64,000 bases of DNA from Nocardia arthritidis (GCF_011801145.1 NZ_CP046172.1:1302001-1366000), one strand, 5' to 3'; shown: positions 18,394-28,580, counted from the stretch's first letter. The notes: a model not told the origin generated them from the letters alone. Numbers and translations: made by a program.

Positions 18394-19205
18394 GCGCCAC
18401 TCGCCGTCCCGCCGCCGACCCGGCGGTCAAACCGATCGAGATCACCCCGGAGCTGAAGTCGCTGATGCGCAGGCTCAAGCTCGGCCAGCTCCTGGACACC
18501 CTCCCCGAGCGGTTGGCGTTGGCACGGTCGAATCGGCTGCCGCACCACGATTTCCTGGAAATGCTGTTCGCCGACGAGGTCGCCCGCCGCGACCGGCAAT
18601 CCGAGCAACGCCGCGCCAAGACCGCCCACCTGGACCCGCAGATGCACCTGGCGGCATGGGACGACTCGACCGCGGTCACCTTCGACCGCGAACTCTGGGC
18701 CGAACTCACCTCGATGAGGTTCCTCGCCGACGCCTACAACGTATTGATCATGGGGCCGGTCGGGGTCGGAAAGACGTTCCTGGCCAACGCATTAGGACAC
18801 ATCGCGGTCCGCCGCCACCACACTGTTCACACCGAACGCGCCGACAAACTGTTCAAACGACTGCGCGGAGCACGCCTCGACAGCAGCTACGAAGACGAGA
18901 TGCGCAAACTGCACCGCGTCGACTTGCTGATCATCGATGACCTGGCCCTGCACCGACTCGAAGCACCCGAGACCAACGACTTCTACGAACTGATCGTCGA
19001 GCGCCACCGCAAGGCCTCCACGGTGATCACCAGCAACCGGGAACCTCCGGAGATCCTGACCATGATGGCCGACCCACTGCTGGCGCAATCGGCGATGGAC
19101 CGGCTCCAGTCCGCGGCCTACGAACTCGTCGTCGAGGGCGAATCCTACCGGCAACGGCAGAAGCCCCGCCGCGGCAAACCAGCCGATCCGGCCCACTCGG
19201 ATTGA
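18390..19205 (+). CDS. istB: IS21 helper ATPase IstB
   Basis: 271 residues. An IstB N-terminal helical domain is followed by an AAA+ module with Walker A 'GPVGVGKTFLANALGHIA', Walker B 'VDLLIIDDLALH' and sensor 'STVITSNREPPE'. IstB assembles on target DNA and delivers it to IstA. The C-terminal tail is strongly basic ('RQRQKPRRGKPAD'). It is intact. Confidence 0.95.
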   Translation: MSATRRPAADPAVKPIEITPELKSLMRRLKLGQLLDTLPERLALARSNRLPHHDFLEMLFADEVARRDRQSEQRRAKTAHLDPQMHLAAWDDSTAVTFDRELWAELTSMRFLADAYNVLIMGPVGVGKTFLANALGHIAVRRHHTVHTERADKLFKRLRGARLDSSYEDEMRKLHRVDLLIIDDLALHRLEAPETNDFYELIVERHRKASTVITSNREPPEILTMMADPLLAQSAMDRLQSAAYELVVEGESYRQRQKPRRGKPADPAHSD

Positions 19206-19292
19206 CCAACAGCCCGATCGTCGGCCACCATCAGCACACGGCCCGCGACCGGACCCAACCCGGTCCCATGCTCATGGCAACCCAATGGTCCC

Positions 19293-19445
19293 TTCAGGCT
19301 GGCAGGCGACACGCAGCCCGCCAGGCACTCTCAGCACAGGTGTTACCCAACTGAGAATTCCGTTGCCGCCGTCGGAAACGAATGCTGGTGGCACGCAGAC
19401 CGCAAGCACGCGGTCATTTGCGAAGTTCCGCTCGCTATCTGTCAT
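19293..19445 (-). pseudogene. 5' part of the two-repeat gene split by IS21
   Basis: 51 residues from an ATG at 19445 with a GGAGG box about 9 nt upstream, ending at the IS boundary. Its 'AFVSDGGNGILSWVTPV' is clearly similar to 'VFVAEAGSSIQSWVSPI' in repeat 2 of the 3' part, showing that this is the start of repeat 1. Together the parts make about 276 residues. The good ribosome site and the in-frame junction argue that this was a working gene before insertion. Confidence 0.75.
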
Positions 19446-19845
19446 GGTTGCGCCCCTCCGGATCGCATTCAGTAGGTGAGATGAGCCGGGTGAGTTGCCA
19501 GTTCAGCTGACATGGAGGCCGAGCCGGAACGCAGGGCTCGGTCTGTGCTGACAGAGATCAGCGACCTTGCCAGGGGTTGGCCGACGTGCGAACGTCGGTT
19601 GCATCCGCGCCCCAGCGCTGACCGAATCCGCTGTAGAGCAACGGAAGTCGAGAAATCCTCTGATCGGTTGGAACCGGTCCCGGGTCGGCTGCGTCGAACC
19701 TTAGTGCCGGTACAAGTTTCGGGTCAGCCGAAATGGTGATGGGGCATGAATGCTGTTGTGATCCAACATCATTCGAGTCACTCGCTGCCGATGTCTTGTC
19801 GTTTGCCGGTGGCCGACTGAATTGCCGGGTTGGTGATTGCACCGC
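19446..19845. other. 400 bp without a recognisable gene
   Basis: This is the upstream region of the split gene (minus strand) and the downstream flank of mycP. Short ORFs here have no ribosome site or family resemblance. It probably contains the promoter of the split gene; I see no clear -35/-10 pair. Confidence 0.5.
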
Positions 19846-19879
19846 GATGGGGTCTCGGCGGTTCGGCCGAGGCCCCATC
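19846..19879 (-). terminator. Hairpin downstream of mycP
   Basis: GATGGGGTCTCGGC pairs with GCCGAGGCCCCATC (14 bp, one G-T wobble) around a 6-nt loop, starting 13 nt beyond the mycP stop on the minus strand. There is no T-tract. Confidence 0.65.
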
Positions 19880-19892
19880 GTCGGTCTGCCGA

Positions 19893-21290
19893 CTACATCT
19901 CGTCGGATCTGACTCCGAACTTGCGTCGGATCGGGAAGGACGCGAGGTAACCGAGAATCAGTGTGCCTGCGATGATTCCGGTGCCGATCAGCGCGACATT
20001 GCGTGCGCTGTTGTCGGGCGGCGGCGGCGCGGCAGGCGTCGCCAGTTGGTTGGTTTTCGGCGGGGCCGGGAGTTTGGGTTGTAGTGGGGCACTGGATACC
20101 TCGGCGGTCAGTGCCGCGATCGGATCCACCGAGCCGTACCCGACGTACTGGTTCCAGCCGCCGTACGGTGCGTGGGCGGTCGCCTCGATTCGCTTGATCA
20201 CCTCGCCCGCACTCAGCTGCGGGTAGCGAGCTCGGACAAGCGCGACAACGCCGGAAACCAAGGGCGCGGCGAAACTGGTTCCGCTGATCGAGGTCTGCTG
20301 GTTCTGGAAATTCCTACCCGTTGCGAGGCCGTCGGATAAGGGGTTGAGCGAGACGAGGTTCTCCCCGGGCGCGGCCACACCTACCCACGGACCGGGCACG
20401 GTGAAGGTAGAGGGAGCACCGTTATCGCTGATCGAGCCGACCGACAGCACATAGTCGTCCCAGCGGGCAGGGCTGACATTGACCACCACGTTTTTCCACG
20501 AGTCGGCTGTCGGATTCAGCGGATCCACAACGGTATTCACCGGTTTGCACGGTTCGGTGTCGTTGTTGCCCGCCGCCGCGACCACGACCACATTGTTCTG
20601 AAACGCGTATTGCACCGCGGCACCGACATCTCCGTCGAGGTCGTTACTGGGCCCGCACCAGTCGATCGAAATATTGATGACCGTGGCGTGCATGTCGACA
20701 GCTCGTCTGATCGCGGCGGCGATGGTCGACAGCCTTCCGAAACCGTCGGGGAGGCTATCCGGAGATTTGTTCTGTGCGGCGCCCTTTTCCTGATACGCCT
20801 TACTGGTCTGCCGGATGCTCAGGATCCTGGCTTCCGGAGCGACACCGGAAAACCATGAGCCATCTACCTGAGACGCAGCGATGAGTCCCGCGACAAAGGT
20901 GCCGTGCGCATCGCAGTCCTCGGTGCCGTCACCGGGATTCGCGACGAAGTCACCGCCGGGAATCAACCCCGGCAGTCGTTTGTGCCGTGCGACACCGGTA
21001 TCGATCACCGCGACGAGCTGACCGGCACCCTTGGAAAATTGCCATGCGCGCTCCAGGCCGAGGGACTTCCATGCGGCCGGGGGCGTGGGCGCATCACCGC
21101 CGGTGACAATGTCCGCGCACTTCGAATTCGGCGGAAACTCGGTCGCGACCGGCGGCACTGCCGGATCTCCGGGCGGTAGCAGCGACGGATTCACCGCAGG
21201 GGGATGATCCGCCTGCGCCACACCGACTCCGAACGACCCACTCATCCCCAATACGATCGCCGCGGCGGCGATCCTGACCACCCCGTTCAC
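19893..21290 (-). CDS. mycP: Mycosin: ESX membrane-anchored subtilisin MycP
   Basis: 465 residues from a GTG at 21290 that overlaps the eccD stop (GTGA). It has a Sec signal peptide ('VVRIAAAAIVLGMSGSFGVG', cleavage after AQA) and an S8 protease with Asp in 'LVAVIDTGV', His in 'DCDAHGTFVAGLIA' and Ser in 'ISGTSFAAPLVSG'. A proline-rich linker leads to a C-terminal TM ('NVALIGTGIIAGTLILGYLA') and a short cytosolic tail. Mycosins stabilise the ESX membrane complex. All catalytic residues are present. Confidence 0.95.
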   Translation of the reverse strand: MNGVVRIAAAAIVLGMSGSFGVGVAQADHPPAVNPSLLPPGDPAVPPVATEFPPNSKCADIVTGGDAPTPPAAWKSLGLERAWQFSKGAGQLVAVIDTGVARHKRLPGLIPGGDFVANPGDGTEDCDAHGTFVAGLIAASQVDGSWFSGVAPEARILSIRQTSKAYQEKGAAQNKSPDSLPDGFGRLSTIAAAIRRAVDMHATVINISIDWCGPSNDLDGDVGAAVQYAFQNNVVVVAAAGNNDTEPCKPVNTVVDPLNPTADSWKNVVVNVSPARWDDYVLSVGSISDNGAPSTFTVPGPWVGVAAPGENLVSLNPLSDGLATGRNFQNQQTSISGTSFAAPLVSGVVALVRARYPQLSAGEVIKRIEATAHAPYGGWNQYVGYGSVDPIAALTAEVSSAPLQPKLPAPPKTNQLATPAAPPPPDNSARNVALIGTGIIAGTLILGYLASFPIRRKFGVRSDEM

Positions 21291-22765
21291 AGGTTCCGGA
21301 CAACGGAGTAGAGATCGGTCACCCAGAAGACGAGCGGCAAAACCGCTGCGACGAAGGCGTATTCGAGGAGTTCGACGCCGCGGCGCATCGGGGGTGTCGC
21401 CGTTTGGTTCGGGATGATGATGCCGAGGATCAGGGCCGCGAGAAGGATGAGCAGCGCCGCGCCGAAGATGGCGAGCGGCAGCACGGTGATGTCCTTGGGT
21501 CCGAAGCTGGCGCCGATCAGCATGATCAGCACGATGCTCGCACCTCCCGCGATCAACACGACGGCCTGTTCGGCGCCCGCATAGGTGCGGCTGCGGAACA
21601 TCAGCACCACCGCGCAGACCAGCGCGAGCGCGATGCCCTGCCAATACGGGTCACCCGAGCCGGGATCGGTGGCCGCGAGCGCTCCGGCGGCCGTCACGAG
21701 CGTGGTCGCGGCGACCAGGCCTGCGAGGTACATCCGCGCCCGTTCGGCCTTGGCGCGCAACACATCCATCGTCGGCAGCGCGCGATGGTCGTCCGGATCG
21801 TCCTCGGTGGGGTCGATCGGCGTGCCCGGCGACGGCACCGGCGGCAGCGGCAGGCTCGCCAGCACCATCGATATCCGCGGCGACAGCGAGAGCCCGGCGA
21901 GACCGAGCGCCGCGACGCCCGCGCCGATGGCCCGGTTCTCGACATGGGCGAGCAACCCGACCAGCGCGGCGGGCACCGCGTATATCGCGAGCGTGCTCGT
22001 GCCGATGAACAGCGCGAGGCCGACGCCGGTGACCCGCCACGCGAGTACTGCGGTCGCGCCGACGAGCACCGAGCCGAGTAGGAAATGCGCCCAGCCGTAA
22101 TCGCCCGGCACGAAAAGCATGCCCGCCGTGAACGCGGTCGGCAGCGCGCAGCCGCCGAGTACCAGCGCGGTGGCGGTGTCGCCGTACATCCGGCTCAACA
22201 CCATGCCCGCGACGACGAACAGCACCGTCACGCCGAGCGCGATACCGCCGCCGACCCACCCGGGCAGACTGCCGGGCGCGGTCAACAGCCCGAAGCAGCC
22301 GACCAGCATGGTCAGCGCCGCGAGCACCGAACCGGTGATCCTGGCGATCTTCGGGGTCCAGGTGCGGTAGTGGTCGGCGTCGGCGATCGCGACGTTGTAC
22401 ATGATGTCGTCGAACAGCGGCGTCGGCGCGGTGTGCGACGCGCTCTCCAACATGAGCAGCTCACCGTCGCGGACCCCGTGCTCACCGAGGCTGAGCGAAT
22501 TGGAGAACGGGGGATGTCCGATGCGGGCGAGCACCCATTCGGCCGGCTCGAAACGTTCGCCCTCGTTGTCGAAGTCGTTGGTCCGGCTGTGCTGAGCGAC
22601 CATATCGACGACGCTCGGGATGACCAGCGCGACCGGCACGTCGACCGGGATCGCCATATCCACCTGCGTGTGCTTGGCCAGGATGGTCACCCTGGCCAAG
22701 TCCGGCGCGCGCACTATGCCGCGCGATGATTCTTCGTCGATGTGGTCAAGTCGCGCGTGCGTCAA
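21287..22765 (-). CDS. eccD: Type VII secretion integral membrane protein EccD
   Basis: About 492 residues from a TTG at 22765 preceded by GGGGGA; a GTG at 22714 is the alternative. The ubiquitin-like N-terminal domain ('LARVTILAKHTQVDMAIPVDVPVALVIPSVVDMV...LGEHGVRDGELLML') is followed by 11 or so TM helices, the EccD architecture that forms the membrane vestibule of ESX complexes. It is coupled to mycP by a 4-nt overlap and diverges from eccC over about 265 bp. Confidence 0.92.
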   Translation of the reverse strand: MTHARLDHIDEESSRGIVRAPDLARVTILAKHTQVDMAIPVDVPVALVIPSVVDMVAQHSRTNDFDNEGERFEPAEWVLARIGHPPFSNSLSLGEHGVRDGELLMLESASHTAPTPLFDDIMYNVAIADADHYRTWTPKIARITGSVLAALTMLVGCFGLLTAPGSLPGWVGGGIALGVTVLFVVAGMVLSRMYGDTATALVLGGCALPTAFTAGMLFVPGDYGWAHFLLGSVLVGATAVLAWRVTGVGLALFIGTSTLAIYAVPAALVGLLAHVENRAIGAGVAALGLAGLSLSPRISMVLASLPLPPVPSPGTPIDPTEDDPDDHRALPTMDVLRAKAERARMYLAGLVAATTLVTAAGALAATDPGSGDPYWQGIALALVCAVVLMFRSRTYAGAEQAVVLIAGGASIVLIMLIGASFGPKDITVLPLAIFGAALLILLAALILGIIIPNQTATPPMRRGVELLEYAFVAAVLPLVFWVTDLYSVVRNL

Positions 22766-23030
22766 GCTTCCCCCAACTCGTCTTCTACCTCGGGTTTCCG
22801 CTCGCTCGCCGCGGCGGGGCCGAGCTTGCGAACCCACCGTGCGGGCAGCAGAATGCTGGCTGAACAATACGACATGTCGGCTGTGACCTCTACACTGAGG
22901 CCAATCTGCGGCCGCCAATTACCAATGGTCGTCGAAGCACAGCTCGGATAGAGGGGGATTCTCTTTTCATGAGGGAGCGAAGCGACTGCCAGCGCGCCGT
23001 GCGCATTCCCGGGTCGAGTGAGGCCCGGAA

Positions 23031-26000
23031 ATGAGCACGGTCCGGTTCCAGCGGCGTGCGCGCCGGGAGATGCCGCGCTCTCCCGGCGGTGAGGTGACGC
23101 TGCAGCCGCCACCCGAAATCCCCAGGGTGACGCCGGGCAATCTGTTCCTCAAGATGATGCCCGTCGTCATGATCGTCGGCATGGTCGGAATGATGGCCCT
23201 GCTGTTCAAGACGAACGGCGGTTTCGGCTCGAATCCGACCAGCCTGATGTTCCCGGCCATGATGATGTTCTCGATGGTCGGCATGTTCGCCGGGCAGGGC
23301 GGCGGCAAGGGACAGAAGGCCGCCGAGGCCAACGAGGACCGCAAGGACTATCTGCGCTACCTCGATCAGGTCCGCCGCGATGTCGACGAAACCGCCAAGC
23401 AGCAGCGGGCTTCGGTGGAGTGGAGCCACCCCGAGCCGGGCCTGATCTGGATGCTCGCGGGCACCAGCCGCATGTGGGAGCGCCGCGCGGGCGACAAGGA
23501 TTTCTGCCACGCCCGCATCGGCGTCGGCGGTCAGCGGTTGGCCACCCGGCTCGTGGCCCCGGAGACCGGTCCGGTCGAGGAATTGGAGCCCATCGCGGCG
23601 GTGTCGCTGCGCCGTTTCGTGCGCGCCCATTCCACCGTCCCGGATCTGCCCACCGCCATCGCGGTGAAGGGTTTCGCCACCATCGCGCTGGACGGCGACC
23701 GCGGCGAGGCCCGTGATATGACGCGGGCAATGTTGTTGCAGCTGTGCATGTTCCAGGCGCCGGACCAGGTGCTGGTCGCCGTCGTCTGCGGTCCCGACAC
23801 CGCGCGCGAGTGGGAGTGGACCAAGTGGCTGCCGCACACCCAGCATCCCGACGCGCAGGACGGCATCGGCACCCAGCGCATGTTCTACGGCTCGATTCGC
23901 GAGGCCACCGCGAGCCTGCAGCCGCTGATCGGCAACCGGGTGCGCTACTCGCGCAACCAGCCGGCCAACGCCAATATGGTGCACATCGTCTTCGTGGTCG
24001 ACGGCGGCCTGCTGGAGGCCGAAGAGGATCAGCTGCGCGAATCCGGGTACGAGGGCGTCACCATCATCGACCTGTGCGGTTACGCACCGCGCCTTGCCGT
24101 TTCACGCGGCATCAAGATGATCGTCGAGAACGGTGAGTGCGTCGGTCGCGGCGCCACCGGCAATCAGGAGCGTTTCGCGCTGATCGACCGGATCAGCCCG
24201 GAACAGGCCCAGCAGGTCGCGCGCAGGCTCGCGCCCTATCGCGCCGCGACGCAGCGCAGCAGCGATGTGGAGACCGACGATTCCGAGGTCATCTCGACCT
24301 GGAGTCAGCTGATGGGCCTCGGCGATATCGGCACCTTCAATCCGGAATCCGCGTGGCGGCCGCGGTACGGCCGGGAGCGGCTGCGCGTGCCGTTCGGTGT
24401 CGGCGCCGACGGAATGCCGGTCGAACTGGATATCAAAGAGGCCGCCGAGAACGGCATGGGTCCGCACGGATTGTGCATCGGCGCAACCGGTTCCGGTAAG
24501 TCGGAGTTCCTGCGCACCCTGGTGCTGAGCCTGCTGGCAACGCATTCGCCGGACCAACTGAACCTGGTGCTGGTCGACTTCAAGGGTGGTGCGACCTTCC
24601 TCGGTCTGGAGGGTGTCCCGCATGTGGCGGCGGTCATCACCAACCTCGAGGAGGAGGCGGATCTCGTCGACCGTATGCGCGACGCGCTGGCCGGTGAGAT
24701 GAACCGCCGCCAGGAGGTGCTGCGCGCGGCGGGCAACTTCGCCAACGTGCTGGAGTACGAGAAGGCCCGCGCCGCGGGCGCCGATCTGGATCCGCTGCCC
24801 GCGCTGTTCGTCGTGCTCGACGAGTTCTCCGAATTGCTCAGCCAGCACCCGGATTTCGCGGAGCTGTTCGTGATGATCGGCCGCCTCGGCCGCTCGCTGC
24901 ACGTGCACCTGCTGCTCGCCTCGCAGCGTCTGGAGGAGGGCAGGCTCAAGGGCCTGGAGAGTCACCTGTCCTACCGGATCGGTTTGAAGACGTTCTCCGC
25001 CAACGAATCCCGACAGGTGCTCGGCGTGCCCGACGCCTACAACCTGCCGAACAGTCCCGGTGGCGGCTATCTGAAGTCGGACTCCGGCGAGATCGTGCGC
25101 TTCCAGGCGTCGTACGTGTCCGGCCCGTATGTCGGCGGCGGTTCGCAGCGCGACAACACCGTCGCGGGTCAGGCGGGCGAGATCGATATCAAGGCACGGC
25201 CGTTCACCGCGTCGCACGTGGATTTCCGTGCGGTGGACCGGGTTCCGCTGCCGCAGGTGTCGCAGTTGGAGCCGGAGCCGAAATCGGATGAGGGCGAGCA
25301 GATCTCCAACCTGAACATGCTCACCTCCCGGATTCGCGGGCACGGACGCCCGGCGCACGAGATCTGGTTGCCGCCGCTCGGCGATGCTCCGACGCTGGAT
25401 CAACTGATTCCGCGCTCGATCCTCACCGGCGAGTACTCGGCGGTGGCCACGCTGCGCGCGCCGATCGGCATCGTCGACCGGCCCTACGATCAGCGCCGCG
25501 ATCACATGTTCGTCGACCTGTCGGGTTCGCGAGGCAATGTGGCGATCGTCGGCGGCCCGCAATCGGGTAAGTCGACGGCATTGCGCACGATGATCATGGC
25601 GCTGTCGATGACGCACACCGCCGAGCAGGTGCAGTTCTACTGCCTCGATTTCGGTGGCGGCACGTTGGGCAGCCTCGAGGGCCTGCCCCATGTCGGCTCC
25701 GTGACCAGCCGCTTGGAAGAGAACAAGGTGCGGCGCACGATCGCGGAGATGACCACCATCGTCCGCAGTCGCGAGCTGCGATTCCGTCAGCTCGGCATCG
25801 AGTCGATGGTGGAGTTCCGTCGGCTGCGTGCGATGGATCCGTCGAGCAGCCCGGCCGCCGCGGGTGCGCACGAGGACCCGTTCGGTGACGTATTCCTGGT
25901 GATCGACGGTTTCGGTTCGATCCGCCAGGACTTCGACGCGCTCGAGCAGACCATCATGAACCTGGCGGTGCAGGGTCTGTCCTACGGCGTGCACGTGGTG

Positions 26001-27065
26001 ATCGCGCTGGCCCGCTGGGCCGAGGCGCGTCCGGCGCTGAAGGATCAGATCGGCACGAGAATCGAGCTGCGCCTTGGTGATCCGATGGATTCGGATCTCG
26101 GCCGCAAGTTCGCCTCGCTGGTGCCGATGGGTCGCCCCGGCCGCGGTATGACACCGGACTGCCTGCATATGCTCACCGGTCTGCCGCGCATCGACGGCAG
26201 CTCCGACCAGACGACGCTGGGTCCGGCGGTGGCCGATGCGGTCGCCACCATCGCGGCGGCGACGCCGGGGCGGCATGCGCCGCAGGTGCGGATGCTGCCC
26301 GAGGAACTGCCGCGCGAGCAGCTGTACTACCTGGCGGGCAATTGGCCCTCGCAGCTCGACCCGGCCAGGGCGAATCTGCGAATTCCGATCGGTATCAACG
26401 AATCCGAGCTGGCCCCGGTCTACCTCGACTTCAACGAGAGCCCGCACTTCATCATCATCGGTGACTCGAAGGCGGGTAAGACCACGCTGCTGCGCAACAT
26501 CATCGACGGCATTGTCGCCTCGAACACGCCCGATCAGGCGCGCATCATCCTCGGCGACTACCGGCGCACCCTGCTCGGCGCGGTGCCGTCGAACTACCTG
26601 GCGGGCAAGGGTTTCACCGCGGAGATGTTCACCGACAACATGAACGATCTGCCCGCCTACCTGGCCAGGCGCCAGGCGCCCGCGGATGTGACGCCGCAGC
26701 AGCTGCGTGAGCGTTCGTGGTGGAGCGGTCCGGAGCTGTACGTCATCGTCGACGACTACGACCTGGTCGCCACCTCCAGCGGCAACCCGGTGCAGGCGCT
26801 GCTCGACTATCTGCCGCACGCCCGCGACCTCGGTTTCCACGTGATCATCGCGCGGCGTTCCGGCGGTGCCAGCCGAGCCATGTACGAGGCGGTGATCGGG
26901 CGGATGCGGGATCTCGGTTCGGCCGGTTTGATCATGAGCTGCAACAAGGACGAGGGCGTCCTGATGGGCACCACGCGGCCGAGCTTCATGCCGCCCGGCC
27001 GGGGCACCTTCGTCACGCGCGATGTCGAGGGCCTGATCCAGCTGGCCTGGACGCCGTCGGCCTGA
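23031..27065 (+). CDS. eccC: Type VII secretion motor ATPase EccC (single chain, three ATPase domains)
   Basis: 1344 residues. Two N-terminal TMs at about 44-85 are followed by a DUF/stalk region and three FtsK/SpoIIIE-type ATPase domains, with Walker A at about 484-492 (GATGSGKSE), 841-849 (GGPQSGKST) and 1143-1151 (GDSKAGKTT). ATPase 1 has a proper Walker B ('VVLDEFSELL'). In ATPase 2 the matching site reads 'LVIDGFGSI', lacking the Glu, as in degenerate EccC modules. EccC recognises WXG100 substrates and powers secretion. Unlike ESX-1, it is not split into Ca/Cb. Confidence 0.96.
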   Translation: MSTVRFQRRARREMPRSPGGEVTLQPPPEIPRVTPGNLFLKMMPVVMIVGMVGMMALLFKTNGGFGSNPTSLMFPAMMMFSMVGMFAGQGGGKGQKAAEANEDRKDYLRYLDQVRRDVDETAKQQRASVEWSHPEPGLIWMLAGTSRMWERRAGDKDFCHARIGVGGQRLATRLVAPETGPVEELEPIAAVSLRRFVRAHSTVPDLPTAIAVKGFATIALDGDRGEARDMTRAMLLQLCMFQAPDQVLVAVVCGPDTAREWEWTKWLPHTQHPDAQDGIGTQRMFYGSIREATASLQPLIGNRVRYSRNQPANANMVHIVFVVDGGLLEAEEDQLRESGYEGVTIIDLCGYAPRLAVSRGIKMIVENGECVGRGATGNQERFALIDRISPEQAQQVARRLAPYRAATQRSSDVETDDSEVISTWSQLMGLGDIGTFNPESAWRPRYGRERLRVPFGVGADGMPVELDIKEAAENGMGPHGLCIGATGSGKSEFLRTLVLSLLATHSPDQLNLVLVDFKGGATFLGLEGVPHVAAVITNLEEEADLVDRMRDALAGEMNRRQEVLRAAGNFANVLEYEKARAAGADLDPLPALFVVLDEFSELLSQHPDFAELFVMIGRLGRSLHVHLLLASQRLEEGRLKGLESHLSYRIGLKTFSANESRQVLGVPDAYNLPNSPGGGYLKSDSGEIVRFQASYVSGPYVGGGSQRDNTVAGQAGEIDIKARPFTASHVDFRAVDRVPLPQVSQLEPEPKSDEGEQISNLNMLTSRIRGHGRPAHEIWLPPLGDAPTLDQLIPRSILTGEYSAVATLRAPIGIVDRPYDQRRDHMFVDLSGSRGNVAIVGGPQSGKSTALRTMIMALSMTHTAEQVQFYCLDFGGGTLGSLEGLPHVGSVTSRLEENKVRRTIAEMTTIVRSRELRFRQLGIESMVEFRRLRAMDPSSSPAAAGAHEDPFGDVFLVIDGFGSIRQDFDALEQTIMNLAVQGLSYGVHVVIALARWAEARPALKDQIGTRIELRLGDPMDSDLGRKFASLVPMGRPGRGMTPDCLHMLTGLPRIDGSSDQTTLGPAVADAVATIAAATPGRHAPQVRMLPEELPREQLYYLAGNWPSQLDPARANLRIPIGINESELAPVYLDFNESPHFIIIGDSKAGKTTLLRNIIDGIVASNTPDQARIILGDYRRTLLGAVPSNYLAGKGFTAEMFTDNMNDLPAYLARRQAPADVTPQQLRERSWWSGPELYVIVDDYDLVATSSGNPVQALLDYLPHARDLGFHVIIARRSGGASRAMYEAVIGRMRDLGSAGLIMSCNKDEGVLMGTTRPSFMPPGRGTFVTRDVEGLIQLAWTPSA

Positions 27066-28486
27066 TGTCAACGGTCGAGCTGGTCGTCACCGAATCCAGG
27101 ATCTGGGCCCGCGGCAGCGCGACGCACTGGGACCTGCCGCCGTCGATCACGTTGGGCGGCAACGGATACGACCTGATCGTCGGCGAACCGCTCACCCCGC
27201 CGACTCAGGTCAGCTCCGCCGTGCAATTCGCGACGGCGGACCGGATCGCGCTGGAGCCGCGGCTGCCGTCGGCGGTCGAGGCGCTGAACGCGATATTCGG
27301 CACCATCCTGCAGACCATGCGGATCACGGTGCCCGCCGACCGGATCATCGTGATCTGCTCGACCGAGTGGGGTCCGCGGCGGCGCGGTGTGTTCGAGGCG
27401 GCGCTGCGCCGCTTCGCTGCCGATATCCTGTTCGAGGAGTTGGCGATTCGCACGGTCGACGCGGATGAGGCCACCTCGCACAGCCGCCGCGTCGTCGTCT
27501 TCGAATTCGGTTCGCTGACAACTACGGCCAGCACGGTGGTGCGCGATCACCGGGGCACCCGGATCGAATCGTGCGAGCACGAACCGAATCTCGCGGCCGA
27601 TGAGCTCACCCCGGCGGCGCTTTCGGCCTTCCTGGATCGGCTGCTCGGTGGCCGTCCGGCCGATCTGGTGCAGGTTTTCGGGGTGCTGACCCCGCAGCAG
27701 TTGGAGACGGTTCGCGCGGTTGTGCACCAAAGTTGCGGTGCCACAGTCGATCTGCGCGTGATCACCGGACCCGATCTGCTGCGCCGCGCATCGGAGCCGA
27801 GCAGTCGGCCCGAACCGGCCCCGCCGACCCTGCCCGATGCCGAATGGATGCAGCCGCTGCGCGCCCGCGCCGCCGCGATGAAACCGCCGAATCCGCGCCG
27901 CCCCTACTACATCGCCGGTGCGGCGATCGCGGTCGTTGTCGCACTCGCCGCGACGGCGGTCATCCTGCTCACCGGCTCGCATGACAAGCCCGGAGCGGTC
28001 GCGTCCAATGTGCCCCCCACGCAGCCAGATCTGCCGCCACCGCCCATCGAGAGCGGTCCGACGATGGAGACCTTCGGCCGTCTGCAATTCCAGACCCCGG
28101 AGGGATGGAAGATCGCCCCGGGCGCGGATCCGGCGAAGGGCCGGATCGACCTGATCCCGCAGGATGGCACCAAAATGCGCATGACGGTCGTGACGGCCGT
28201 TGTGGACCTCGGCACCAGCTACGACCAGGTCGCCACCGAATTGCAGGCCAAGATCGCGAAACGCCCGCCGGGCACCATCACCGACCTGACCCGCGACGTG
28301 GTCTTCGGCGGCCGCTCCGGCATCTCCTACCAGGAACACCCGACCGACGGCTCAACCGTTCGCTGGCATGTCCTGGTCGAATTCGGCTATGAGATCAGCA
28401 TCGGCTGCCAATACGCCGACAACAACTGGTCGATGCTGTCGGGAACCTGCGACAAGTTCGCCACCACGGTGCATGTGCTTCCTTGA
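27065..28486 (+). CDS. Type VII secretion-associated protein (Rv3446c-like)
   Basis: 473 residues. The start overlaps the eccC stop by one base (TGATG). The N-terminal ~240 residues resemble an actin/Hsp70-like fold ('LVVTESRIWARGSATHWDL...'). One TM lies at about 280-302 ('YYIAGAAIAVVVALAATAVIL'), then a proline-rich linker and an extracytoplasmic domain ('FQTPEGWKIAPG', two Cys in 'IGCQYADNNWSMLSGTCDKF' that could form a disulfide). Position and architecture match the Rv3446c family, found beside eccC4 in ESX-4 loci. Confidence 0.85.
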   Translation: MSTVELVVTESRIWARGSATHWDLPPSITLGGNGYDLIVGEPLTPPTQVSSAVQFATADRIALEPRLPSAVEALNAIFGTILQTMRITVPADRIIVICSTEWGPRRRGVFEAALRRFAADILFEELAIRTVDADEATSHSRRVVVFEFGSLTTTASTVVRDHRGTRIESCEHEPNLAADELTPAALSAFLDRLLGGRPADLVQVFGVLTPQQLETVRAVVHQSCGATVDLRVITGPDLLRRASEPSSRPEPAPPTLPDAEWMQPLRARAAAMKPPNPRRPYYIAGAAIAVVVALAATAVILLTGSHDKPGAVASNVPPTQPDLPPPPIESGPTMETFGRLQFQTPEGWKIAPGADPAKGRIDLIPQDGTKMRMTVVTAVVDLGTSYDQVATELQAKIAKRPPGTITDLTRDVVFGGRSGISYQEHPTDGSTVRWHVLVEFGYEISIGCQYADNNWSMLSGTCDKFATTVHVLP

Positions 28487-28580
28487 ATTAGCTTGCAGCA
28501 CAACGGTTTCGGCCCCTTGGTAAACCTGCGTGCCGTCGTCCAGCGCTGTGGCCGACCATCCCACAGGTTAGGGTGGGCTG

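Larger units (their letters stand above)
16700..19292 (+). mobile_element. IS21-family insertion sequence
   Basis: A 2.6-kb element with istA-istB in the usual overlapping order. The ends read GGGACCA...TGGTCCC, and both contain TTGCCATGAG(T/C)ATGGGACC in inverted orientation (16721 and 19262-19280). The left end has three direct copies of a TTTGCCA-N4/5-ATGGGACCACC motif (16719, 16745, 16776), as expected for transposase-binding sites in this family. No target-site duplication is visible at these ends (left flank ...GGAGGAA, right flank TTCAGG...). Both ORFs are intact, so it may be active. Confidence 0.9.

Noticed and set aside
16699..19293. A short target-site duplication flanking the IS
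   Set aside because: Left GGAGGAA and right TTCAGG share no direct repeat of 4 bp or more at the chosen ends.
24102..27071. A 989-codon open frame on the minus strand opposite eccC
   Set aside because: It is a mirror of a high-GC coding sequence: its His/Arg/Gln-rich composition fits no family, and eccC is certain.
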